From the NCBI GenBank assembly GCA_003223255.1, contig QHYJ01000137.1, positions 1 to 64,000 of the forward strand: a stretch of 64,000 nucleotides of DNA, read 5' to 3'. The translations under genes were made by a program, and so were the position numbers. Positions 7,215-15,691 of this stretch are shown here, piece by piece. This DNA is from Acidobacteriota bacterium. GTDB taxonomy: Bacteria > Acidobacteriota > Terriglobia > Acidiferrales > UBA7541. The number at the start of each line of letters is the position of its first letter. The first letter of the stretch is position 1. The notes under the pieces were generated by a model. That model had not been told where the DNA came from, made no database searches, and worked only from the letters and a program-made list of their open reading frames with translations.

Positions 7215-10200
7215 ATGGGCGTCCTTCGCCAAGCCTCATCCGTGATTGTGTCGAGTCTCTTTTTGTTTTCCCAAGCCTCTGCCCAATCGCAGCCCCCCGC
7301 TTCTCCATCGCCCGCGCAAGGGTCTGCCGAGCGCGCGAAGCCCGACCCGAAGCGCGCGCGCAAAGCCGCCGAGCAGGGAGAAAGGGCCGAAGCGGCGGGC
7401 CAACTCCAGGAAGCCTTGGCCGCCTACGAGGAAGCCGCGCGCTATGCTCCCGAGGACATACAACTTGCATCTCGCGCGGAGGCCTTGCGCGCGAAGCTGG
7501 TGCGAACTTATGCCGACGCCGCGGAGCGCGACGCCTTAGCGGGAAATTTAGACCAGGCAACCGAAGATCTTGGCGCTGCGCTGGCCATCGACCCCGCGAA
7601 CGCCATGGTCATGGAGCGATTGCGGCAAGTCAAAAGCATGGGGGATGGAAGCACTCCTAAAACTATGCCGGAGATTCCCGGTCTGCCTCGATTGAAGCCG
7701 CAGGAGGGAAAGCGCAACCTCGACCTGCGCGGCGACACAAAGACCGTTTACGAACAACTCGCAAGCATATTTGCTGTGAGAGTCACGTTTGATCCCGATC
7801 TGATCGTCAGAAACGTGCGCTTGAGTCTCAATGACGCGGACTTCCAGAATGCCGTCACCATTCTCGCCGCAGAAACCGGAACGTTCTGGCGCCCAGTGAA
7901 TGCCGGGCTGATGTTCGTTGCTGCCGACACGCCGGATAAACGCAGAGAGTACGACTTGCAAGCAGAGCAGACTTTTCCTCTTTCTTCGGCGGTCAGCCCT
8001 GAGGATGCTACGGAAGTGTTGCGCATCGTGCGCGACATCACCGCCTCCACACACATTGACCTCGACGCGCACAATCACAGCATCACAATGCGCGATACTC
8101 CGGAGCGGCTGGCACTTGCGCGAGCGCTCATTCAGCAAATCGAGAGGGCGCGCGGAGAATTGATGCTCGAAATGGAGTTGTTGGAAGTCGACCGCAACAC
8201 GGCGAGGAAGGTGGGCATCGAACCTCCCACGAGCCAGAGACTCGTCGCCCTCCCCCCCAACCTGATCAACCAATTGACCCAGGCAAACAATCTGATTGCC
8301 CTGCAATCGCTCCTGGCCGGAATTTTTGGCACTGCGGCCACTGGAGCTAGTGCTTCGGTCAGCTCGCTGATCCCTCCGTTCGTCGCCATTGGTGGGGGCA
8401 AATCTACATTTCTCCTGACGCTTCCCTCGGCTGCCGCCGACTTTTCCGATGCACTCTCGCTGGTACAAAGCGGCCGCCAGGTTCTCCTGCGCGCGCAGGA
8501 CGGGAGGCCCGCTACGTTCTTTATAGGGCAGCGGTACCCGGACACTCTTTCCCTGCTTTCCGGCAGCCTGGGAACCCCTGCTTTAGCGCCAAATCCCGGC
8601 GGAGCCAGCAACCCCTTTCCCAGCACACCATACTCCGCCGGGAAGGGGCCTGCCGTGCTCGTGGCGGCGGATTTTCGGAATAACGGGTCCCTCGACCTCG
8701 CCGCTGTCAACGAAATCGATAATTCGGTCACGATTCTGCTAAACCAGGGGAATCAGGGAACATTTGCCCAAGCCGCGGGCTCTCCCGTTTCGCTGGGCAC
8801 CGCGCGCGTAGCGGCGCCGGCAACCCATCCCGGAATCGCTTCGGCAACCTTTACCAACAGCGGATGCCAGGACCTGGTCGCTAGTGATCCCCTTGCGAAC
8901 GAGGTGGACGTCCTCGTCAGCAATTGTGACGGCACGTTCCAGAAGCCGGTGGCCATTCCGGCGGGCTTCAATCCCACTGCGATTGCCACGGCCGACTTCA
9001 ACGGCGATGGGAAACAAGATTTTGCCGTGGCCAACGAAGGAGATAATTCAATTTCCATTTTTCTTGGCGACGGCACGGGGAAATTTACCCCCACGACAAA
9101 TTCTCCGTTCCTTCTCGCGCGGCAACTTGCTATTAGCACAACAACTCTGCCTGACGGGGTTTTGAGTACCGCCTACAATGCCACCCTGCAATCGACCGGA
9201 GGAACCGTGCCGGTTACTTGGGCTCTTGCGACAGGGACGCTTCCGGCGGGCTTAACTCTGAATCCCAGCACTGGGGCCGTCACGGGCACGCCGACGGCGG
9301 CTGGAGCCTCGCCGATCACCGTGAAAGTAACCGATTCCGCCAGTCCTCCGAACTCCGTTACCACGGCGCTCAGCATTACCGTCAACGCCGCTGCTCCAAC
9401 TTTCGCGATCTCCACAACTTCGCTTCCCAATGGCAGCATTAACGCGCCTTACGACCAAATCTTGAGCGTTGCCGGAGGAACCGCCCCGTTTACCTGGAGT
9501 ATTGCATCTGGCTCGCTGCCAACGGGCCTGAGCCTGAACGCCAAGGCCGGCGAAATTACGGGAACTCCGACAACCGCTGCCGCACGTGCGAGTTTCACTT
9601 TTACGGTCACAGTTACAGATTCCAGCGCCACCCCTTTGACCGCACAAAAGCAGTTCACGTTGACGCCCGTCACTGCCGCGGAGCGCGGCCCCGTCGCCAT
9701 GGTCATGAATGATTTCAATTCCGATGGAAACCAGGATCTGGCCATCGTGAACCAAGCAACGGACAACGTAACCATTCTTCTGGGTAACGGCGACGGCGCG
9801 TTTACCGAGGCTACCGGCTCGCCGATTTCGCCGGGCGTTGGCAACGGACCAGTGGCAATTGCCGCCGGCGATTTAAACGGAGACAGTAAGCCCGATCTTG
9901 CGGTTGTAAACCAGACGGATGCCACAGTCAGTGTCCTGCTGAATAACGGCGACGCCACTTTCACGGGGGCCACGGGTTCGCCGTTTGCTACGGCGGCCTC
10001 TCCTACTGGTATTGCCATCGCGGATTTTAATCAAGATGGGATTCCAGACATCGCGGTAACAAACGGGGCCGCCAATACCTTCAGCGTATTCGTGGGGCTT
10101 TCGCGAGGGGTGTTCAGCCAAGCCTTTCAGCCACCGGCAGGCCCCGCCGGTTCTACTCCAACCGCCATCGTCGCTGGTACATTCGCGACCAGCGGATTTC

Positions 10201-10772
10201 CGGACGTGGCCATCACCAATGACGTGTCAGGAGCAGCTGGCGACATCACCGTGGTCTTGAGTCCGGCCAGCCTGTTTACCAGCGGTGTGGCGCCTGGAGT
10301 TGCGCAGCAGCCTTACCCGGCTTCCGAATATGTAGACCTTGGCTTGAAGATCAAAGCCACGCCCACGCTTCATCCGAACTCGGAAGTGACCCTGCAGTTG
10401 GAATTTGAAATTCGCGCGCTCTCCGGTAGCAATGCGAACGGCATTCCCATCCTTTCGAATCGGACGTTGTCGCAAACGGTGCGTGTGAAAGAAAATGAGC
10501 CAACGCTCATTACCGGGATGACGGACACCGAAGAAACTCGCTCCATCGTCGGGTTGCCCGGGTTCGCAGAGGTTCCTGGCCTGAGATATGCATTCAGCTC
10601 AAAAAGTCAGTCCTTGCAGGACACGGAGCTGATCATTGTCATTACTCCTCGCCGGTTGCGGCTGGCAGATCACCTTACGCGGACGATCTACGCGGGCCGC
10701 GGCGATATTGGGCACAGCAGCGCACCTGCATTTCGCGGTACTCCCGCGCCCACACTGCCGCAGCCACCATAA
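7215..10772 (+). CDS. Secretin (GspD/PilQ family) with FG-GAP and Ig-like repeats inserted into the barrel domain
   Basis: I chose ATG 7215 because it opens with a signal peptide (MGVLRQASSVIVSSLFLFSQASAQS). Residues 35-150 are TPR-like helices. Residues 170-320 hold secretin N-domains (LDLRGDTKTVYEQLASIF, then ALARALIQQIERARGELMLE). The secretin core begins at about 330 and reaches RPATFFIGQRYPDTLSLLSG (about 434). Here an outer-membrane ring normally continues, but residues 478-1012 are instead FG-GAP/VCBS repeats (DFNGDGKQDFAVAN and DFNSDGNQDLAIVN types) surrounding two Ig-like He_PIG domains (about 637-725 and 729-820). The barrel resumes at YVDLGLKIKATPTLHPNSEV (1036) and ends QDTELIIVITPRRLRL. 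Secretins form outer-membrane channels for type II secretion or type IV pili; no other pilus or secretion gene is adjacent. The stop TAA interrupts a Pro/Gln-rich tail that stays open in frame to 10844. Confidence 0.85.
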   Translation: MGVLRQASSVIVSSLFLFSQASAQSQPPASPSPAQGSAERAKPDPKRARKAAEQGERAEAAGQLQEALAAYEEAARYAPEDIQLASRAEALRAKLVRTYADAAERDALAGNLDQATEDLGAALAIDPANAMVMERLRQVKSMGDGSTPKTMPEIPGLPRLKPQEGKRNLDLRGDTKTVYEQLASIFAVRVTFDPDLIVRNVRLSLNDADFQNAVTILAAETGTFWRPVNAGLMFVAADTPDKRREYDLQAEQTFPLSSAVSPEDATEVLRIVRDITASTHIDLDAHNHSITMRDTPERLALARALIQQIERARGELMLEMELLEVDRNTARKVGIEPPTSQRLVALPPNLINQLTQANNLIALQSLLAGIFGTAATGASASVSSLIPPFVAIGGGKSTFLLTLPSAAADFSDALSLVQSGRQVLLRAQDGRPATFFIGQRYPDTLSLLSGSLGTPALAPNPGGASNPFPSTPYSAGKGPAVLVAADFRNNGSLDLAAVNEIDNSVTILLNQGNQGTFAQAAGSPVSLGTARVAAPATHPGIASATFTNSGCQDLVASDPLANEVDVLVSNCDGTFQKPVAIPAGFNPTAIATADFNGDGKQDFAVANEGDNSISIFLGDGTGKFTPTTNSPFLLARQLAISTTTLPDGVLSTAYNATLQSTGGTVPVTWALATGTLPAGLTLNPSTGAVTGTPTAAGASPITVKVTDSASPPNSVTTALSITVNAAAPTFAISTTSLPNGSINAPYDQILSVAGGTAPFTWSIASGSLPTGLSLNAKAGEITGTPTTAAARASFTFTVTVTDSSATPLTAQKQFTLTPVTAAERGPVAMVMNDFNSDGNQDLAIVNQATDNVTILLGNGDGAFTEATGSPISPGVGNGPVAIAAGDLNGDSKPDLAVVNQTDATVSVLLNNGDATFTGATGSPFATAASPTGIAIADFNQDGIPDIAVTNGAANTFSVFVGLSRGVFSQAFQPPAGPAGSTPTAIVAGTFATSGFPDVAITNDVSGAAGDITVVLSPASLFTSGVAPGVAQQPYPASEYVDLGLKIKATPTLHPNSEVTLQLEFEIRALSGSNANGIPILSNRTLSQTVRVKENEPTLITGMTDTEETRSIVGLPGFAEVPGLRYAFSSKSQSLQDTELIIVITPRRLRLADHLTRTIYAGRGDIGHSSAPAFRGTPAPTLPQPP

Positions 10773-10928
10773 CCGCAACCCCAGCCACCACTTCAGCAGC
10801 CTCCGCCGCCGGAACAACAGCCGCAGCCGCCGCAGCAGCCATGAGCCAGACGGCAGCGGGCTAAAGTAAGCATCGAGAAGGTGGGGAACGGAATTTCCAT
10901 GTCGCAAGCCGGGTGGCGTTGGAGCTGT

Positions 10929-11903
10929 TTATGGCAGCGGTTCGAACACCACCAGCGGCTGGTAGGTCCGCGGCACGACCGCTTCGGCAATGGCAATCAG
11001 TTTGTCTTGTTGGTTGAACACACGCAGCCGCGGAGCTTTCGGCGGTCCGCCATCGAGTTCGGTCGTCGCCCCCGGAGGCGGCTCGGAGCGTCCAGCCTGC
11101 AGTTGGGAAAGAGAAATATTGAACTTTGAGCCGTGGCGCACGCGCTTCTCGATGACCGGCAGAACATTGATGCGCGGGAAATTGGGCAGCAGGTTTTCGA
11201 GCTTGATCAGGCAGTTGGCGAAGCGGCCCGCGCGGCTTGCTTCCGCTAGCTCTTCGAGAGCGATGGCTTGCTCCAGGGAAAATTCTCCCACCGCCGTGCG
11301 CGTGATTTCCGCGAGATGTGCCCCGCAACCGAGCTTCTGCCCCATTTCATGTGCCAGGGAACGGATATACGTGCCGGAAGAACATTCGATGACAAAACGC
11401 GCGACGCTTCCCTCGATCCGTGTCACTCGGTACTCGTAGATTTCTACCTGGACAGGTTTCAACGCGACTTCCTGTTTTTTTCGCGCCAGCTCGTAGGCAG
11501 GACGACCTCCGACTTTCTTCGCGGAGAAGGCCGGCGGTATCTGTTCGAATGGCCCAATGCGCTCTGCCGCAAGCCTTTTCAGCACGCCAGCGTCGAGTGG
11601 CGGCGCGGCGTCCGAGCCTTGCGCTTCGCCGTCAGAATCATAGGTGTCGGTTGCGAACCCGAAGCGGAAACCGGCCGTGTAGCGCTTCCTCCTGCCCGAG
11701 TAAAACTGCACCAGCCGCGTCGCCCGCCCCAGCAGCAACACTAAAACTCCCGTTCCCATCGGATCCAAAGTGCCTAAGTGTCCAATTTGTCGGAAACCCG
11801 CCAGGTGGCGTACCGCATCGACGACGTCGTGCGACGTTTTTCCTTTGGGTTTGTTGATGACGAGCGCGCCGTCAGACGGCGCCGGTTGTGGCTGGCGTGG
11901 CAT
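10929..11903 (-). CDS. truB: tRNA pseudouridine-55 synthase TruB
   Basis: The enzyme converts U55 to pseudouridine in the T-arm of tRNAs. The 324-residue protein has the family core: LVINKPKGKTSHDVV (14-28), the catalytic motif GHLGTLDPMGTG with nucleophile Asp47, a second motif around residue 116-125 (PPAFSAKKVGGRPAYE), and CSSGTYIRSLAHEMG. The C-terminal ~80 residues resemble a PUA-like extension (ARLRVFNQQDKLIAIAE in the parent pattern). It is the last gene of the rimP-nusA-infB operon and is separated from rbfA by a 168-base gap with inverted repeats, so it may have extra regulation. Assignment is secure. Confidence 0.95.
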   Translation of the reverse strand: MPRQPQPAPSDGALVINKPKGKTSHDVVDAVRHLAGFRQIGHLGTLDPMGTGVLVLLLGRATRLVQFYSGRRKRYTAGFRFGFATDTYDSDGEAQGSDAAPPLDAGVLKRLAAERIGPFEQIPPAFSAKKVGGRPAYELARKKQEVALKPVQVEIYEYRVTRIEGSVARFVIECSSGTYIRSLAHEMGQKLGCGAHLAEITRTAVGEFSLEQAIALEELAEASRAGRFANCLIKLENLLPNFPRINVLPVIEKRVRHGSKFNISLSQLQAGRSEPPPGATTELDGGPPKAPRLRVFNQQDKLIAIAEAVVPRTYQPLVVFEPLP

Positions 11904-11911
11904 GCGATAAG

Positions 11912-12053
11912 TTTTCAGTCTTAAGTTCTAAGTTGCAGGTAACGAAAAACCAAGCAAGAGCTCAACCAACGAAGGTGTATCTGCGAAATAAAAAGCAACC
12001 TGTTCTCAGTCGCAGGTTTTCTTGACTTAGCACTCATGGCTTAGAACTGAAAA
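11912..12053. repeat. Imperfect inverted repeats bounding the truB-rbfA gap
   Basis: The left arm contains ttttcagt plus ttctaag (11912-11932) and the right arm is cttagaactgaaaa (12040-12053), whose complement is ttttcagttctaag. A second small stem aacctg/caggtt is near 11997-12018. The gap of 168 bases between co-oriented genes holds no ORF. It could be a short non-autonomous element or an RNA structure. Confidence 0.4.
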
Positions 12054-12071
12054 TTGACAACGGAATACGGA

Positions 12072-12446
12072 TTACTTCCTCTTTGCGGACGGCTCGTCCT
12101 GCTTCACTTCTCTCAAGAGCTGCTCGATGCGTTCCACGCGCTCCTCGGAAAGGTCCAGAGCAAAGTGTAATTCGGGGAGTCGGCGAAGCTGCAAACGCTC
12201 CATGAGTTCGTGACGAATGAATCCCGCGGCATGCTCCAGCGCTTTGATTGCGTCCGCTTGCTCCTGGCTGGTCCCCTTGACGCTGATAAACACGCGCGCG
12301 TGTTTCATGTCCGGCTGCACGCGCACTTCGCTCGCTACAACGCTGCCTTCCAGCCGCGGGTCTTTCAATTCCCCTGCCAGCATGGCGTTGATTTCGTGAG
12401 CGATTTCCTCGCTTACGCGTTCGTGACGATGGTTGGTGGAACTCAT
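12072..12446 (-). CDS. rbfA: Ribosome-binding factor A
   Basis: RbfA helps 16S rRNA 5'-end maturation and late 30S assembly. The 124-residue length is typical. The family pattern is clear: HRHERVSEEIAHEINAMLAGELKDPRL (6-32), VVASEVRVQPDMKHARVFISV (36-56), and FIRHELMERLQLRRLPELHFALD followed by an acidic/basic C-terminus. It sits 20 bases downstream of the DUF503 gene in the classical nusA-infB-rbfA-truB order, which supports the call. Confidence 0.95.
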   Translation of the reverse strand: MSSTNHRHERVSEEIAHEINAMLAGELKDPRLEGSVVASEVRVQPDMKHARVFISVKGTSQEQADAIKALEHAAGFIRHELMERLQLRRLPELHFALDLSEERVERIEQLLREVKQDEPSAKRK

Positions 12447-12466
12447 CTGCGATTCCGCGATGCTTC

Positions 12467-12748
12467 CTAGATAATTTCTACTGCCTGGTGAATCAAAATT
12501 GAGCCGAGAATACCGTCCGCCTCATCTAAGACTTTTTGTAGGACTTCATTCACGTGCTTCTCTTCATTGGAAATGGTCACCACGCCCACGACCGACCTCT
12601 GCCAAACGTCGTGATGTTCCAATTCGGCCACTGCCACGTTGAAATCCCGCCTCAGCCGGTCCTTCAGGCCGCGCAGCACTTGCCTCTTGTCCTTCAGCGA
12701 TTGCGCGTCGGGAATGTGCAGTTCGAGGGTAAGCAAGCCGACTGGCAT
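12467..12748 (-). CDS. DUF503 family protein (YlxP-like)
   Basis: The product is 93 residues, starting at ATG 12746-12748 (MPVGLLTLELHIPDAQSLKDKRQ). I chose this start because a longer frame would overlap the end of infB, and because a GGAG ribosome-binding site lies about eight bases upstream. The motif SLKDKRQVLRGLKDRLRRDFNVAVAE is the DUF503 signature, and VVGVVTISNEEKHVNEVL follows. Family members often lie between infB and rbfA in other bacteria, as here, suggesting a role in ribosome or RNA metabolism, though the biochemical function is unestablished. Confidence 0.88.
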   Translation of the reverse strand: MPVGLLTLELHIPDAQSLKDKRQVLRGLKDRLRRDFNVAVAELEHHDVWQRSVVGVVTISNEEKHVNEVLQKVLDEADGILGSILIHQAVEII

Positions 12749-12776
12749 CTGCGGCTCCGAGGAAAAGCTTAGCGGA

Positions 12777-15665
12777 CTATCTCTTACCGGAAGGCCCACC
12801 GGCCTGTACGGCGGCTTCCGCGGCGCTCATTTTCGTGACGCTGAAGCATTCCAGGACGTCACCGACCTTGATATCGTTAAAGTTGGCGACACCCGCGCCG
12901 CACTCAAAGCCCGTGCGCACTTCGCTGGCATCATCCTTGAAGCGCTTCAGCGAGCTGAGCTTCGACGTATAAATCACGGTGCCGTCGCGGATCACGCGCA
13001 CTTGCGCGTCGCGCTTCAGAATGCCGTCCACGACATAGCAGCCTGCCACTGTGCCCGCGCCTTTCACGCGGAAGGTATTCCGCACTTCCGCGCGGCCTAG
13101 ATAAGTCTCCGTAATGACCGGCTCGAGCAGGCCTTCCATGGCTTTTTTAATTTCGTCGGAGATTTCGTAAATGATGTTGTGTGTGCGGATGTCCACATGC
13201 TCCTGCTGCGCCAGGTCCGCCGCTTTGCGGTCCGGACGCACGCCAAACGCGATGATAATTGCGCCTGACGCGGACGCCAGTAGCACGTCGTTTTCCGTGA
13301 CCGCGCCTACGCCCGACCCGATAATTTTCAGCTTCACCTGCTCGGTGGAGAGTTTTGGCAGCATCTCGCTGAGCACTTCGACCGAGCCCTGCACGTCCGC
13401 CTTGATGACAATCGGCAGCTCTTTGACTTCGCCGGCCTTAAGCTGTTCATGCAACTGATCCAGCGTGATGCGCCCGCCGCTGCTCCGCGCCATCGCTGCG
13501 TCGCGCTGCTTACTCTGGCGGTATTCCACAATGTGGCGCGCCTTCGCTTCGTCAGCCACCTGAAAGTGATCGCCCGCTTCCGGGATTCCCTGCAAACCCA
13601 ATACCTCGACGGCCGTGGATGGTGGAGCGTTCTTGGCCGAACGGCCGCGGTCGTCGAACATCGCGCGCACTTTGCCGAACACCGAGCCGCAAATGAAGAA
13701 GTCGCCCGGGTTGAGCGTACCGTTCTGTACCAAGACCGTAGCGACCGGCCCGCGCCCTTTGTCCACGCGAGATTCCAGCACCGTGCCGCTTGCCGGCGCA
13801 TCGGGATTCGCCTTGAGATCGCGAAGCTCCGCAATGACCAGAATCGTCTCCAACAGTTTGTCGATGCCCGTCTTCTTCTTGGCAGAAACTTCGACAAATT
13901 CCGTGTTCCCACCCCACTCCGCAGGCATCAAACCCAGATCCGACAACTGGCGCTTCACGCGCTCCGGCTGTGCTTCGGGCTTATCAATTTTGTTAATCGC
14001 CACGACGATCGGCACATTCGCGGCTTTCGCATGGTCGATGGCTTCTTTTGTTTGTGGCATCACACCGTCATCGGCAGCCACCACCAGCACTACGATATCC
14101 GTCACTTTCGCGCCGCGCGCGCGCATCCGCGTGAACGCTTCGTGGCCTGGCGTGTCCACAAAAACCACGCTGCGATCGTTTACCACGACTTTGTACGCGC
14201 CGATGTGCTGCGTGATTCCGCCGGCTTCGCCTGCCGCCACTTCCGCCTCGCGAATCGCGTCCAGCAGGCTCGTTTTCCCGTGGTCTACGTGTCCCATCAC
14301 CGTCACTACTGGCGGACGCGCCTTCAAACTCTCTTTGGTCTCTTCTTTCGCAACTTCCAGGACCATTTCTTCTTCGAGTGACACGATGCTCACGATGCCG
14401 CTGAACGATTCCGCCAGCGTTGTGGCGGTGGGCACATCCAAGGCCTGGTTGATGCTGGCGAAAACGCCGCGGTCCAGCAGCGTCTTCAGCAGGTCCTTGG
14501 CGCGAACGTCAAGTTTTTCCGCAAGTTCGCGAATGGTGATGCCTTCGGTGATGGTTACTTCGCGCGGCGGGCGCGGTTCGGGAGGCGCAATTACCGCCGC
14601 GGCAGCCGTGCCGCGACCTGCTCCCTGACGCAGGCGCGTCGGGTGCAGCTTACGCTCTCCCTCGATCTCTCTCTTGTCAATCGCCGGCCGCTGGCGCGGT
14701 GGAGTCTTGCGCGCGTAAAGCGGCTTTCCAGGCTCCGCCTTGGGCGGCATCTTGTCCGGCGGTGGCGGTAACATTCCCGGACGGCCGGGGGTGCGCGGTC
14801 CAGGACGTGTTCCGGTCGGCAGTGGACCGCGTCGGTGCTCGAATGGCCGCGCAGGTTCTGCACCGGAAGCACCGGGCCGCATTGGTCTGCCTTGCCCAGG
14901 CTGCTGCGGACGAATGGGCTGCCCGGGCCGGGGGCCACTTGGACGCTCACGAGAAATATCGGGCAGCGGCCCGCGATTCCCCGTCGGCAGAGGACCTCGC
15001 TTCCCCGTGGGCCGTAGGGGCCCCGAGGGTCGAGCAGGGGCTCCGGGGCGCGCGGGCGCGGCGCCCGCCGCAGCCGCTGCTGGCCGTGCTGCAGCAGGTG
15101 ATTTGGCTGCAGGTGTTGCAGCCGCTGGTCGCGCCGGTGCTGCTCCGGGCTGCGTGGGCGCAGCCGCGGGACGAATGGGTGTCGGCGGCGCTGCCGGTGC
15201 GGCGGGCTTCGCGGCCGCCGGGACGCCTTCGGGAGCGGGGGCCGGGGCCTTTGGCACAGTCTTCGGAGCTTGAGGCGCCGCCGGGGGCGCAGCCGCGTGG
15301 GTTGCTGGAGCGACAGGCTTGGCAACAGGAGCGACAGGTGCACCGGCAGCAGCCGGTTTTGCAGCTGGAGGAGCCTCACGCGTCTGAGGAGGCGCTGGGG
15401 GTGCGGCAGGTCTCATTCGCGTTGCTTTCGACGCAGCTTCCTTGGCTTCTTTCTCCGCTTTGGCAGCCGCTACCGCCTGAGCTTCTGCCTCTGCAACTCC
15501 CTGAATCTTCTTTCTTACTTTATCGGCGACGTCGACGGGAATCGAACTCGAGTGGGTCTTTTTTTCGGTGACACCAAAGCCGGGCAGAAGGTCAATGATC
15601 GCCTTGGCCTTGACCTCCAGTTCGCGGGCTAACTCATTGATTCGAACTTGATTCGCTTCGCTCAT
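12777..15665 (-). CDS. infB: Translation initiation factor IF-2
   Basis: This 962-residue GTPase delivers fMet-tRNA to the 30S initiation complex. The N-terminal IF2_N motif RINELARELEVKAKAIIDLLPGFG opens the protein. A long Pro/Ala/Arg-rich linker follows (about 85-340), then a second IF2_N motif (IRELAEKLDVRAKDLLKTLL). The G domain is complete: GHVDHGKTSLLD, GGITQHIGAY, DTPGHEAF, NKID and SAKK. Domains II to IV follow, with RTHNIIYEISDEIKKAMEG and EVRNTFRVKGAGTVAGCYV near the C-terminus. The linker is repetitive and rich in PxRP and APxAP patterns. It is placed directly downstream of nusA. Confidence 0.97.
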   Translation of the reverse strand: MSEANQVRINELARELEVKAKAIIDLLPGFGVTEKKTHSSSIPVDVADKVRKKIQGVAEAEAQAVAAAKAEKEAKEAASKATRMRPAAPPAPPQTREAPPAAKPAAAGAPVAPVAKPVAPATHAAAPPAAPQAPKTVPKAPAPAPEGVPAAAKPAAPAAPPTPIRPAAAPTQPGAAPARPAAATPAAKSPAAARPAAAAAGAAPARPGAPARPSGPLRPTGKRGPLPTGNRGPLPDISRERPSGPRPGQPIRPQQPGQGRPMRPGASGAEPARPFEHRRGPLPTGTRPGPRTPGRPGMLPPPPDKMPPKAEPGKPLYARKTPPRQRPAIDKREIEGERKLHPTRLRQGAGRGTAAAAVIAPPEPRPPREVTITEGITIRELAEKLDVRAKDLLKTLLDRGVFASINQALDVPTATTLAESFSGIVSIVSLEEEMVLEVAKEETKESLKARPPVVTVMGHVDHGKTSLLDAIREAEVAAGEAGGITQHIGAYKVVVNDRSVVFVDTPGHEAFTRMRARGAKVTDIVVLVVAADDGVMPQTKEAIDHAKAANVPIVVAINKIDKPEAQPERVKRQLSDLGLMPAEWGGNTEFVEVSAKKKTGIDKLLETILVIAELRDLKANPDAPASGTVLESRVDKGRGPVATVLVQNGTLNPGDFFICGSVFGKVRAMFDDRGRSAKNAPPSTAVEVLGLQGIPEAGDHFQVADEAKARHIVEYRQSKQRDAAMARSSGGRITLDQLHEQLKAGEVKELPIVIKADVQGSVEVLSEMLPKLSTEQVKLKIIGSGVGAVTENDVLLASASGAIIIAFGVRPDRKAADLAQQEHVDIRTHNIIYEISDEIKKAMEGLLEPVITETYLGRAEVRNTFRVKGAGTVAGCYVVDGILKRDAQVRVIRDGTVIYTSKLSSLKRFKDDASEVRTGFECGAGVANFNDIKVGDVLECFSVTKMSAAEAAVQAGGPSGKR

Positions 15666-15691
15666 GCGCTCCGTTGGTTACTCGACCGCTG

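Noticed and set aside
13449-14628. Long plus-strand frames inside infB
   Set aside because: Antisense shadow of the G domain of IF-2.
15000-15420. CRISPR-like or tandem-repeat array
   Set aside because: The repetitive sequence encodes the Pro/Ala-rich linker of IF-2, with irregular units and no spacers.
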